Assembly (NCBI GenBank): GCA_001796415.1
Contig: MGML01000019.1
Location: 1-6,313, forward strand
Length of the DNA stretch: 6,313 nucleotides
Source of the DNA: Chloroflexi bacterium RBG_13_46_14
GTDB lineage: Bacteria > Chloroflexota > Dehalococcoidia > Dehalococcoidales > UBA2162
Reading direction: 5' to 3'
Shown: positions 1 to 6,246 of the stretch, piece after piece
Layout of the letters: each line of letters opens with the position of its first letter
How positions within the stretch are numbered: position 1 is the first letter of the stretch
Program-made: the position numbers and the translations under genes
The notes under the pieces: model-generated
What the model was told of the DNA's origin: nothing
What the model saw: the letters and a program-made list of their open reading frames with translations, nothing else
The model's database searches: none

Positions 1-874
1 CGAGTACAAAAACATCAATAATTATCTGAAGAATTTCCCGAAGAACATACTTGTCGAAAATTATCATTATGCTGTGTCCGATTATGGATACCAGTAGCGC
101 CATTGTCAGGATCGGCAGCCAGAGGTTGATATCATCGGTAAAAAACGGTGCCCTGGTCCACGTAACGATACCATCCACTCTCTCCGAAGAATAATAGGCT
201 ACATAATCATTGAAGTAGTTGAAAAAGATTAGCAGGGCGATGTTGAAAGCGATGGTGAAAGCTGAAGCTGTTATTCTACCCCCTCTTTTTTTTGTAAAAT
301 ATGCTTCTATCTTCCTGTCGATCTCTCTATCAAGGCTTATAACCGGTATCGGCGGAATATCGGAAGTAGTTTTGATTTCTTCCCGAACTACAGCCTGGAG
401 TTCCGCGTCGGGCGACGATGATATCGATTCCGGGTTATTACGGGTTGCCTTGAATCCGGTGAAACTTTCGGCAATATCAGCCGCCAGGACAACCCTGTAC
501 TTTTCTCCGTTATACGCTTTCACCATTAAAACAACCCACAGTATGACAGCAATGATACCGATTATTGCTGAAAACGCGTGCCCGATTACAGGAAGCAGGC
601 CCAATAGAGATCCTGTAATCGAAAATGTTCCAAATACAACAATCGACTGCATGGCATGAAAGCGTACTTCTCTATTCTTCTGTTCAAGTATTAAAAAAAT
701 AATGCCGCTTATCCAGCCACCCACGTAGCAAAGAAGTGAAGCTACGTTCGGCTTAAGTCCGGTACTGGTCTCGGCAGAAGCACCGCTTCTTTCCCGTTCG
801 ATGGATTCATCGGCTTCGATTCGCGCCTTTTCTTCTTCATAGATTTTTCTTCTTTCTTCAGGTGACAGTGACAT
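1..874 (-). CDS. DUF4870-type multi-pass membrane protein, partial (C-terminus beyond left edge)
   Basis: The minus strand is open from the ATG at 874 to the edge, giving 291 residues with no stop. An SD (AGAGGAGG, 883-890) lies 8 bases before the start. Residues 1-40 are charged and probably cytoplasmic (SPEERRKIYEEEKARIE). Residues 43-119 match the DUF4870 pattern: a membrane segment with GGWISGIIFLILE, the signature NREVRFHAMQS at about 67-77, two more hydrophobic segments (about 74-96 and 98-119), then NGEKYRVVLAADIAE. An acidic, Pro/Ser-rich linker (about 140-190) leads to a second membrane region with segments near 201-219 and 241-263 and a third beginning at about 281. Many DUF4870 proteins consist of little more than the first part, so the C-terminal half is an extension I do not recognise. 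Its function is unknown. It is the last visible gene of a three-gene minus-strand cluster. The family call is from memory of the motif. Confidence 0.85.
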   Translation of the reverse strand, partial: MSLSPEERRKIYEEEKARIEADESIERERSGASAETSTGLKPNVASLLCYVGGWISGIIFLILEQKNREVRFHAMQSIVVFGTFSITGSLLGLLPVIGHAFSAIIGIIAVILWVVLMVKAYNGEKYRVVLAADIAESFTGFKATRNNPESISSSPDAELQAVVREEIKTTSDIPPIPVISLDREIDRKIEAYFTKKRGGRITASAFTIAFNIALLIFFNYFNDYVAYYSSERVDGIVTWTRAPFFTDDINLWLPILTMALLVSIIGHSIMIIFDKYVLREILQIIIDVFVL

Positions 875-901
875 GTTTCTATCCTCCTCTCTATGGAATA
901 T

Positions 902-1162
902 CTACCTGCCTTCGGCTTCTCTCTCCATTATTTCCAACCTGGTATAGTAGTCACCGAATTCCTTCAGGTGAGCGAGAGCTATCTTCCCTGTTATCAGAGG
1001 ATCGTCATCAGTGACATTTGTAGCAGGGTCAATAAGACCATGTTCGAGTTCCACGTCCATTCCCATCCTGAACTGCTCCACATCAAACTCAGTCCAGTCG
1101 ATACCGAGCTGTACTCCTATTTTCTTCGCTTCCTCTGCCGTAAAATGTTTTTTTGATGTCAT
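902..1162 (-). CDS. DUF5661-type small protein
   Basis: This gene encodes 86 residues, soluble and acidic, with no signal peptide or membrane segment. The ATG at 1162 has an SD GGAGGA (1168-1173) 5 bases upstream. The sequence has the pattern I associate with DUF5661: FTAEEAKKIGVQLGID near the N-terminus, then FDVEQFRMGMDVELEHG, the Asp-rich NVTDDDPLITGKIALAH, and LKEFGDYYTRLEIME at the end. The spacing of His, Asp and Glu residues might suit metal binding, but that is a guess. No biochemical role is known to me. It lies 22 bases after the upstream 81-residue gene and 27 bases before the DUF4870-type gene, so the three are probably co-transcribed. A plus-strand frame over the same bases is open but has no supporting signals and is ignored. 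Confidence 0.85.
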   Translation of the reverse strand: MTSKKHFTAEEAKKIGVQLGIDWTEFDVEQFRMGMDVELEHGLIDPATNVTDDDPLITGKIALAHLKEFGDYYTRLEIMEREAEGR

Positions 1163-1184
1163 TTTATTCCTCCAAAAATCCGAA

Positions 1185-1430
1185 TTAACTGATCCTGAAC
1201 ATTATCTCTTCAGGAGAAACACTCTCAACGACGATATCCACTCCATCGATTTTAATATCGGTTTTGCGTCTTGAATAGTATAGATTCCAGGCAAACCCCT
1301 GGTAACCGTTTGTCTTTCTCTGGACGATCGAGTAGACATCTTCTGATGGCATTCCGGCATACACAATCCGGTCTTTTCCCATCCTAAGGTGAAAAGCCTC
1401 ACCTACAGCAAGTACAATCGATCCCTCCAT
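1185..1430 (-). CDS. Hypothetical 81-residue protein, first gene of the minus-strand cluster
   Basis: I do not recognise this protein. I place the start at the ATG at 1430 (MEGSIVLAVG) because AGGAGG (1435-1440) lies 4 bases before it. An in-frame ATG at 1451 would add seven residues, but it has no clear SD and those codons overlap the SD. The product is soluble, with no signal peptide or hydrophobic segment long enough for a membrane. It is rich in alternating hydrophobic residues, with a GYQGFAWNLYYSRRKT stretch near the middle and KIDGVDIVVESVSPEEIMF near the end, which suggests a small mostly beta fold. The basic, aromatic centre could bind an acidic partner, but this is inference. It ends 22 bases before the DUF5661-type gene. 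Confidence 0.7.
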   Translation of the reverse strand: MEGSIVLAVGEAFHLRMGKDRIVYAGMPSEDVYSIVQRKTNGYQGFAWNLYYSRRKTDIKIDGVDIVVESVSPEEIMFRIS

Positions 1431-1480
1431 TTTACCTCCTGAATCCAGCATTCCAAGTGATGTTACTTGTCGATGCAGAT

Positions 1481-1509
1481 ATTATACAACACCGGGAGAT
1501 ATAAAAAGA
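1481..1509 (-). promoter_or_regulatory. Possible promoter of the minus-strand cluster
   Basis: On the minus strand a perfect TATAAT lies at 1486-1481. The bases where a -35 should be (about 1504-1509, TCTTTT) match the consensus poorly. Transcription would begin near 1474 and give a leader of roughly 45 bases to the ATG at 1430. The position, just upstream of the first gene of a tightly spaced cluster, supports the call; the weak -35 keeps it tentative. Confidence 0.4.
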
Positions 1510-1540
1510 CATAATAATTCGTCTGTATTATCAATCGGGT

Positions 1541-1570
1541 TTGACACACTAACTCTGCCGTTCCTATACT
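1541..1570 (+). promoter_or_regulatory. Strong sigma-70-type promoter of the small membrane protein
   Basis: A perfect -35 TTGACA (1541-1546) is followed after 18 bases by TATACT (1565-1570), which matches TATAAT at five of six positions. The expected start of RNA, 6-7 bases after the -10, is about 1576-1577, on the ATG of the next reading frame. Transcription could also run on into pyrG, since no convincing terminator is visible between 1759 and 1915. It sits back to back with the leftward -10 at 1481-1486. Confidence 0.65.
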
Positions 1571-1575
1571 TCTGT

Positions 1576-1758
1576 ATGCTGAAAAAAGATTTCCTTCGTG
1601 ATATCGCTATCTTTATTGTGGTAGTAATTTTCCTTCTCATTGTAATACCCGTAATATCGTCACTGTTAAAACAGCTTCTGCTGCTCCAGGCGGTTATAGC
1701 CATCGGGGGCGCTATATTTCTCAGGATATTGATTAACCGGATAAAAGGTAAAAAGTAG
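1576..1758 (+). CDS. Small membrane protein with two membrane segments, possibly from a leaderless mRNA
   Basis: This frame encodes 60 residues and is not a family I recognise. After a charged start (MLKKDFLRD), residues 10-31 form one strongly hydrophobic segment with an internal Pro, and residues 35-54 form a second. The tail (NRIKGKK) is basic. The basic ends around a hydrophobic pair suggest a hairpin in the inner membrane with both ends in the cytoplasm. No SD precedes the ATG, but a near-consensus promoter ends 5 bases before it, so translation from a leaderless transcript would explain the missing SD. The gene lies between the divergent promoters and pyrG, on the pyrG strand. It could be a chance frame, but promoter placement and the clean membrane pattern argue for a real gene. 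The antisense frame over it is treated as a shadow. Confidence 0.6.
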   Translation: MLKKDFLRDIAIFIVVVIFLLIVIPVISSLLKQLLLLQAVIAIGGAIFLRILINRIKGKK

Positions 1759-1795
1759 TTGGTATTTTATATTTGTGGTTTGCCGAGATAAAAAC

Positions 1796-1823
1796 TTGAC
1801 AAATTCTAAATTCTATTTATAAA
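1796..1823 (+). promoter_or_regulatory. Probable promoter of pyrG and downstream genes
   Basis: TTGACA (1796-1801) is followed after 16 bases by TATAAA (1818-1823); TAAAAT at 1820-1825 with an 18-base spacer is an alternative. RNA would start near 1830 and leave a leader of about 86 bases before the pyrG ATG. The leader is AT-rich and holds only a very small inverted repeat (AGAG/CTCT, 1827-1838), with no hairpin plus T-run that would suggest an attenuator. A weaker match (TTGTCT 1872-1877, 17 bases, TATTTT 1895-1900) could give a second, nearly leaderless start. Confidence 0.6.
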
Positions 1824-1915
1824 ATAAGAGAAATCTCTAACATGTTTTCTTTCCAAAGTTTCAACTTAATGTTGTCTTTCATACACCGTTTGGATATTTT
1901 GCCTGGTTATCTTGT

Positions 1916-3553
1916 ATGTCAAAATATATTTTTATAACCGGTGGTGTAGTAAGTGCCGTAGGCAAGGGTATCACTGTCGCTTCGATAGGTACCATTCTTA
2001 AGAGTCGGAATATTTCGGTATCCCTCCAGAAACTTGATCCATATTTAAATGTTGACCCGGGGACGATGTCTCCCTACCAGCACGGAGAGGTATTCGTTAC
2101 CCAGGACGGAGCTGAGACCGACCTTGATCTCGGTAACTATGAACGATTTGTTGATATAAACACTACCAGCGAATCGAATGTCACTTCAGGGCAGATTTAC
2201 AGCACCGTTATTGCCAAGGAAAGAAGAGGTGACTTCCTTGGAGGAACAATACAGATCATACCGCACGTTACCAACGAGATAAAATCGCGGTTTAAAAGAC
2301 TGGCGGAGAAATCAAAGGCTGATGTACTGATAATAGAAGTCGGCGGTACGGTAGGTGACATCGAAGGTCAGCCATTCCTTGAGGCGATCCGGCAGATGAG
2401 AAACGATGTAGGTAGAGATAATGTCCTGTATATACACGTCACGCTTCTTCCTTATCTCGCTACTACCAAGGAACTAAAAACCAAACCTACCCAGCACAGT
2501 GTAAACGAATTACGCCGTATCGGTATCCAGCCTGATATCATTGTATGCCGGGCCGACCTGCCAATTGCTGAAGAGATACGGGACAAGATATCACTGTTCT
2601 GTGACGTTGAAAAAAAAGCAGTGATCCCGATGCCCACGATACCCAGTATTTACGAAGTGCCCCTGGCATTGGAAGAAGAGGGCATGGGACAACTAATAAT
2701 CGATAAGCTGAAGCTCCAAGCGAACCACTGTGACCTGAGTCTTTGGAGATCGCTGGTAAAATCACTGAAAGAACCCAAGGAGCCGGTGAATATCGCGCTT
2801 GTCGGGAAGTATGTTGAGTTGGAAGATGCTTATTACTCGGTTCGTGAAGCCCTTTACCATGCAGCCCTATTCCACAACAGGAGTATCGAATTTAACTGGA
2901 TTCCTTCCGAGACGCTTGAGGAGGGAGGTTGTGAAGCCCAGCTTCGGAATGCCCAGGGAATAATAATACCCGGAGGTTTCGGAGTAAGAGGTATAGAAGG
3001 AATGGTCGTCGCAGCAAGATACGCCCGTGAAAATAATATACCTTACCTGGGACTCTGCCTTGGAATGCAGGTTATGGTTATAGAATTTACACGGTTTGTA
3101 CTGAATACGGAAGACGCGAATTCGACTGAATTTGATCCTGACACGCAGAATCCGGTGATAGACCTGATGCCGAACCAGGATCTTGAAAATATGGGCGCGA
3201 CAATGCGTCTTGGCAATTATCCCTGCCAGATTCTGGGAAATACCCTGAGTTCGAAAGCGTATGGTGAAACTTTAATCCATGAACGTCACCGCCATCGATA
3301 TGAATTCAATAACAAATACCGCGACCGACTACAGAAAGCAGGACTGGTTTGCAGCGGATTGTCTCCGGATGGTAATCTTGTAGAAATATGTGAAATCAGC
3401 GGCCACCCATGGATGGTAGCCTGCCAGTTTCATCCTGAGTTCGGCTCCAGACCAGTTCGCCCCCATCCCCTGTTCCGCGATTTTATCAGTTCGGCCAAGG
3501 ATGTAATGAGAGAAGGGGCTCAACCGCCATTACCATTCACATCCGGGGAATAA
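1916..3553 (+). CDS. pyrG: CTP synthase (glutamine-hydrolysing)
   Basis: CTP synthase makes CTP from UTP, ATP and glutamine, the last step of de novo pyrimidine nucleotide synthesis, in the cytoplasm. The product is 545 residues, the usual full length. The N-terminal amidoligase domain (about 1-270) starts with GGVVSAVGKG (P-loop, Lys17), then QKLDPYLNVDPGTMSPYQHG and DGAETDLDLGNYERF, with the Mg-binding Asp71, and EVGGTVGDIE with Glu141. The class I glutamine amidotransferase domain (about 290-535) has the oxyanion strand PGGFG (352-356), the nucleophile Cys381 in GLCLGMQ, and His506 and Glu508 in QFHPEFGSRP, so both activities look intact. The common SSLGKG is SAVGKG here. The ATG is fixed by the conserved N-terminus, yet no SD precedes it. 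It heads a plus-strand run, with the transaldolase 19 bases downstream. Confidence 0.98.
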   Translation: MSKYIFITGGVVSAVGKGITVASIGTILKSRNISVSLQKLDPYLNVDPGTMSPYQHGEVFVTQDGAETDLDLGNYERFVDINTTSESNVTSGQIYSTVIAKERRGDFLGGTIQIIPHVTNEIKSRFKRLAEKSKADVLIIEVGGTVGDIEGQPFLEAIRQMRNDVGRDNVLYIHVTLLPYLATTKELKTKPTQHSVNELRRIGIQPDIIVCRADLPIAEEIRDKISLFCDVEKKAVIPMPTIPSIYEVPLALEEEGMGQLIIDKLKLQANHCDLSLWRSLVKSLKEPKEPVNIALVGKYVELEDAYYSVREALYHAALFHNRSIEFNWIPSETLEEGGCEAQLRNAQGIIIPGGFGVRGIEGMVVAARYARENNIPYLGLCLGMQVMVIEFTRFVLNTEDANSTEFDPDTQNPVIDLMPNQDLENMGATMRLGNYPCQILGNTLSSKAYGETLIHERHRHRYEFNNKYRDRLQKAGLVCSGLSPDGNLVEICEISGHPWMVACQFHPEFGSRPVRPHPLFRDFISSAKDVMREGAQPPLPFTSGE

Positions 3554-3572
3554 ACTTTCAAGAGAAACAAAA

Positions 3573-4223
3573 GTGCGTATTTTTCTGGATACAGCGAAAA
3601 TCGAAGAAGTCAGACAGGCGTCTAAATTAGGTGTCATAAGCGGGGTAACAACCAACCCTACCTTGATGGCACGGGCAGGAGCAACCGACTACAAAGCTAC
3701 CATTAAAGAGATAGCATCCATAGTTCCCGGCCCTATCTCAACCGAGGTGGTCGTAGAAGGCGTGGAACCTATGCTGGAACAGGCACGTGAAATGGCCGCC
3801 TGGGCGCCGAATGTCGTTATCAAGATACCTGTCAACGCTGAAGGGCTTGAAGTAACATCGATCCTGAGAAAGGAAAACATCAAGGTTAATATGACGCTTT
3901 GTTTCTCTGCTAACCAGGCACTTCTGGCTGCCCTTTCGGGAGCCACGTATGTCAGCCCCTTCGTAGGCAGACTCGATGATATAGGTCAGGACGGAATGCA
4001 GCTTGTTGAAGACATCCTTGATATATATGGTAACTATCCCGATATTAACACAGAGGTAATCGCCGCCAGCATCAGGCACCCGGAACACTGCCTGCGTGCT
4101 GCCAGCGCCGGCGCCCATATCGCCACTATTCCATATGACGTGCTGATAAAAATGATACAGCATCCTCTGACCGATGCCGGTATCAGCCGTTTCCTGGAAG
4201 ACTGGAAAAACACCGATAAGTGA
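3573..4223 (+). CDS. tal: Transaldolase, small TalC/MipB-type (fructose-6-phosphate aldolase-like family)
   Basis: This is a 216-residue class I aldolase of the small transaldolase family, a decameric type in characterised relatives. It moves a dihydroxyacetone unit between sugar phosphates in the non-oxidative pentose phosphate pathway. Visible features are FLDTA with Asp6, GVTTNPTL (24-31), the Schiff-base Lys84 in VVIKIPVN, NMTLCFS (106-112), SPFVGRLDD (128-136) and the closing phosphate-site region near ATIPYDVL. In E. coli FsaA, Gln59 and Tyr131 mark the aldolase; the equivalents here are Glu58 and Phe130, as in true transaldolases, so I favour transaldolase over fructose-6-phosphate aldolase even though automatic annotation may say fsa. 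The start is GTG, with only a weak purine-rich SD (AAGAGA), fixed by the conserved MRIFLDTA. It follows pyrG by 19 bases and ends with a double stop (TGA TAA). Confidence 0.93.
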   Translation: MRIFLDTAKIEEVRQASKLGVISGVTTNPTLMARAGATDYKATIKEIASIVPGPISTEVVVEGVEPMLEQAREMAAWAPNVVIKIPVNAEGLEVTSILRKENIKVNMTLCFSANQALLAALSGATYVSPFVGRLDDIGQDGMQLVEDILDIYGNYPDINTEVIAASIRHPEHCLRAASAGAHIATIPYDVLIKMIQHPLTDAGISRFLEDWKNTDK

Positions 4224-4262
4224 TAATATCGATTAATTAACGATTTAAGGAAGCAATTGACC

Positions 4263-5546
4263 ATGGACAACGAGATTTTAAAAATGGATATAAGCCAGCT
4301 TGAGAATAAAACAAGAGACGAGCTGGTTGATGTCGCCAAGGAAATGGGTATAACGAATTATACCGGTCTTAAAAAGCAGGATTTGATTATACGCCTGCTG
4401 CAGGCATATACCGAACAGGAAGGAAATACCTTCTGCGGCGGCATCCTGGAGATTATGAGTGACGGCTATGGATTTCTCAGGAACGACTCCCTTCTGCCAA
4501 GTTCCACAGATATTTACGTATCCCAGTCACAGATACGCCGTTTCGGCCTGCGTGACGGCGACATGGTCGTAGGCCAGGGCAGACCTGCCCGGGCGGGAGA
4601 GAAATACTTCAGCCTGCTGCGTATCGAAGCGGTAAATGATATAAACCCGGAACTCGCCAAAAGTCGACCTCATTTCGGCTCTCTGGTACCGACATTCCCG
4701 GATAAACTTATCAATCTCGAAGGACCTGACAATGATCTTGCGTCACGTCTCCTTAATCTCGTCGCTCCGATAGGCAGAGGTCAGCGTGGTCTTATCGTTT
4801 CACCTCCCAAATCAGGTAAAACGACTTTGCTGAAATCGATTGCCAACTCAGCTATGGCTAATTACAATGATTTGCACCTGATGGTCTGTCTTATCGGCGA
4901 GCGTCCCGAAGAAGTCACTGACATGAAGCGTTCTGTAAGAGGTGAGGTGATCGCCGCTACATTCGATGAGCCTGTTGAAGACCACACTCGCGTTGCCGGA
5001 CTGGCACTGAACAGATCGAAACGAATGGTGGAAAGCGGTAAGGATGTACTCATGCTGCTGGATGGTATTACACGCCTTACCCGTTCTTATAATCTGGCTA
5101 TGCCTTCAAGCGGACGTACTCTTTCGGGTGGTATCGATCCCGGCGCGCTTTATCCGGCCAAACATTTCTTCGGCGCCGCCCGTAATACGGAAGAAGGCGG
5201 CAGCCTGACCATCATCGCTACCTGCCTGATAGATACCGGCAGCCGTATGGACGACCTTATCTATGAGGAGTTTAAAGGCACCGGTAATATGGAACTTCAT
5301 CTTAATCGACGACTTGCTGACCGCAGGGTTTATCCTGCAATAGACATAGAACGCAGCGGCACCAGGCGTGAAGAACTCCTCCTAGACGGCCCGACTCTCC
5401 AGAAAGCCTGGCTGCTGAGACGGATGGTCTCCATGATCGCTTCAGACTCTCCAAACTATGCCGAAGCGATGGAGCGTGTTCTGGAACGGATGAAGAAAAC
5501 AAAGAGCAATGCCGAATTCCTGGCCACGCTGGGCCAGACAGCCTAG
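4263..5546 (+). CDS. rho: Transcription termination factor Rho
   Basis: Rho is a hexameric RNA-dependent ATPase that loads on nascent RNA and ends transcription. From the ATG at 4263 the product is 427 residues, close to E. coli Rho (419). An N-terminal helical Rho_N domain (about 8-50, with [14 protein letters not shown]) is followed by the cold-shock-like RNA-binding domain (about 57-125) with DGYGFLR and [12 protein letters not shown]. The ATPase domain has Walker [10 protein letters not shown] (Lys186), catalytic Glu213 in GERPEEVTD, Walker B VLMLLD (Asp267), the Q-loop region SSGRTLSGG (282-290) and the arginine finger in SGTRREEL (about Arg368). There is no large insertion between the N-terminal domains, unlike some Actinobacteria. 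An in-frame TTG at 4257 has AGGA 5 bases upstream and would add two residues; I prefer ATG, but the choice is open. It ends TAG TAA. No long leader is present for autoregulation. Confidence 0.97.
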   Translation: MDNEILKMDISQLENKTRDELVDVAKEMGITNYTGLKKQDLIIRLLQAYTEQEGNTFCGGILEIMSDGYGFLRNDSLLPSSTDIYVSQSQIRRFGLRDGDMVVGQGRPARAGEKYFSLLRIEAVNDINPELAKSRPHFGSLVPTFPDKLINLEGPDNDLASRLLNLVAPIGRGQRGLIVSPPKSGKTTLLKSIANSAMANYNDLHLMVCLIGERPEEVTDMKRSVRGEVIAATFDEPVEDHTRVAGLALNRSKRMVESGKDVLMLLDGITRLTRSYNLAMPSSGRTLSGGIDPGALYPAKHFFGAARNTEEGGSLTIIATCLIDTGSRMDDLIYEEFKGTGNMELHLNRRLADRRVYPAIDIERSGTRREELLLDGPTLQKAWLLRRMVSMIASDSPNYAEAMERVLERMKKTKSNAEFLATLGQTA

Positions 5547-5626
5547 TAATTTCTCTCGCTTCAACTTCATAACAGGCGTTACAATACCTTGTCCAGCAAA
5601 ATAGTGCCAGGTATGCACAACGGGAG

Positions 5627-6246
5627 ATGACATTGCAGAACGTTTATGTAGTCACGCATGCCCAGTCATTACATCATGTTGAAGGTCTGATGGGTGGCTG
5701 GTATGATACTTCCCTGACTGAAAAGGTCGTACACAGGCAGCAAAATTAGCCGAAATACTTTTCGGGGAAATAGGACAATCTGGCATTCCGGTATACGCAT
5801 CCGACCTTAAAAGAGCTTCGGAAACGGCGGAAATCATCGCACGACCGTTTAACAGCAACGTAATTCAGGATAAACGACTCCGGGAAATGAGTTTCGGCGA
5901 TGCTGAAGCGAAACCGCGAGAATGGAGAAATGAGCATATCACCCCCCTTCCGGCAGATGGTGACAGGCTGAATCACCGGATATATAAGAATGCCGAGACT
6001 CGGAAAGATATTGGAACCAGGATTCGTGAATGTCTGAATGAAATTATCGCGAAAAAGGATGAGAATCTAGTAATCGTTTCTCACGGTAATGCCCTGACCT
6101 TTATCATCATGGCATGGCTAAGAGTACCGGTGGAGAATATGGACTACTGCAATTTTCGGGCAGCCCCGGCGCGGATAACTTTTCTTCATAGAGACGATCT
6201 ATTCGGCAACAGAAATGTCGTGTACGTCTGCAGAGACATCATTTGA
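5627..6246 (+). pseudogene. Histidine phosphatase (phosphoglycerate mutase superfamily), split by a one-base frameshift
   Basis: Two adjacent frames together make one protein of about 205 residues. The first runs from 5627 (ATG) or 5633 (TTG, with GGGAG 6 bases upstream) to a TAG at 5747-5749. It encodes NVYVVTHAQSLHHVEGLMGG, then WYDTSLTEK. The reading then continues in the frame starting GGT at 5725 (GRTQAAKLAEILFGE) to the TGA at 6244-6246. Adding one A or G in the run AAAAGG (5721-5726) restores TEKGRTQAAKL, the expected family pattern. The rest is well kept: YASDLKRASETAEII, LREMSFGDAE with the probable acid residue, and VIVSHGNAL with the second catalytic His (codon 6082-6084). The Arg of the usual RHG motif is Thr (THAQ, codon 5654-5656). 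The substrate cannot be named. The break is either a sequencing or assembly error or a very recent mutation. The gene begins about 80 bases after rho. Confidence 0.85.

Noticed and set aside
219..659. Plus-strand open frame of 146 codons
   Set aside because: It is antisense to the DUF4870-like gene, whose minus-strand frame has an SD, conserved motifs and membrane segments. The plus-strand product has a low-complexity look and no supporting signal.
893..1274. Two overlapping plus-strand frames of 87 codons each
   Set aside because: Both lie antisense to the DUF5661-type and 81-residue genes, lack an SD and resemble no family.
1348..1370. Near-repeat of GGCATTCCGG..ATAC with 5782-5803
   Set aside because: The two copies lie in unrelated coding sequences, differ at several positions and occur only twice, so chance similarity is the simplest reading.
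1482..1703. Minus-strand frame of 73 codons over the small membrane gene
   Set aside because: Its product shows no coherent domain and it has no SD; the opposite strand has a near-consensus promoter and a clean membrane pattern.
1741..1770. Inverted repeat ATAAAA/TTTTAT after the small membrane gene as a possible terminator
   Set aside because: The stem is six A-T pairs with an 18-base loop and no GC core, too weak to end transcription.
3738..4163. Minus-strand frame of 141 codons within the transaldolase gene
   Set aside because: It is a shadow frame opposite a well-conserved enzyme, with no start signals or recognisable motifs.
4221..4229. Extended -10-like TGATAATAT before rho
   Set aside because: No acceptable -35 lies 16-18 bases upstream, and it coincides with the double stop of the transaldolase gene, so an internal rho promoter is not supported.
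5584..5614. Inverted repeat ATACCT/AGGTAT between rho and the phosphatase as a possible terminator
   Set aside because: The stem is only 6 base pairs around a 19-base loop and no T-run follows, so it does not look like an intrinsic terminator.
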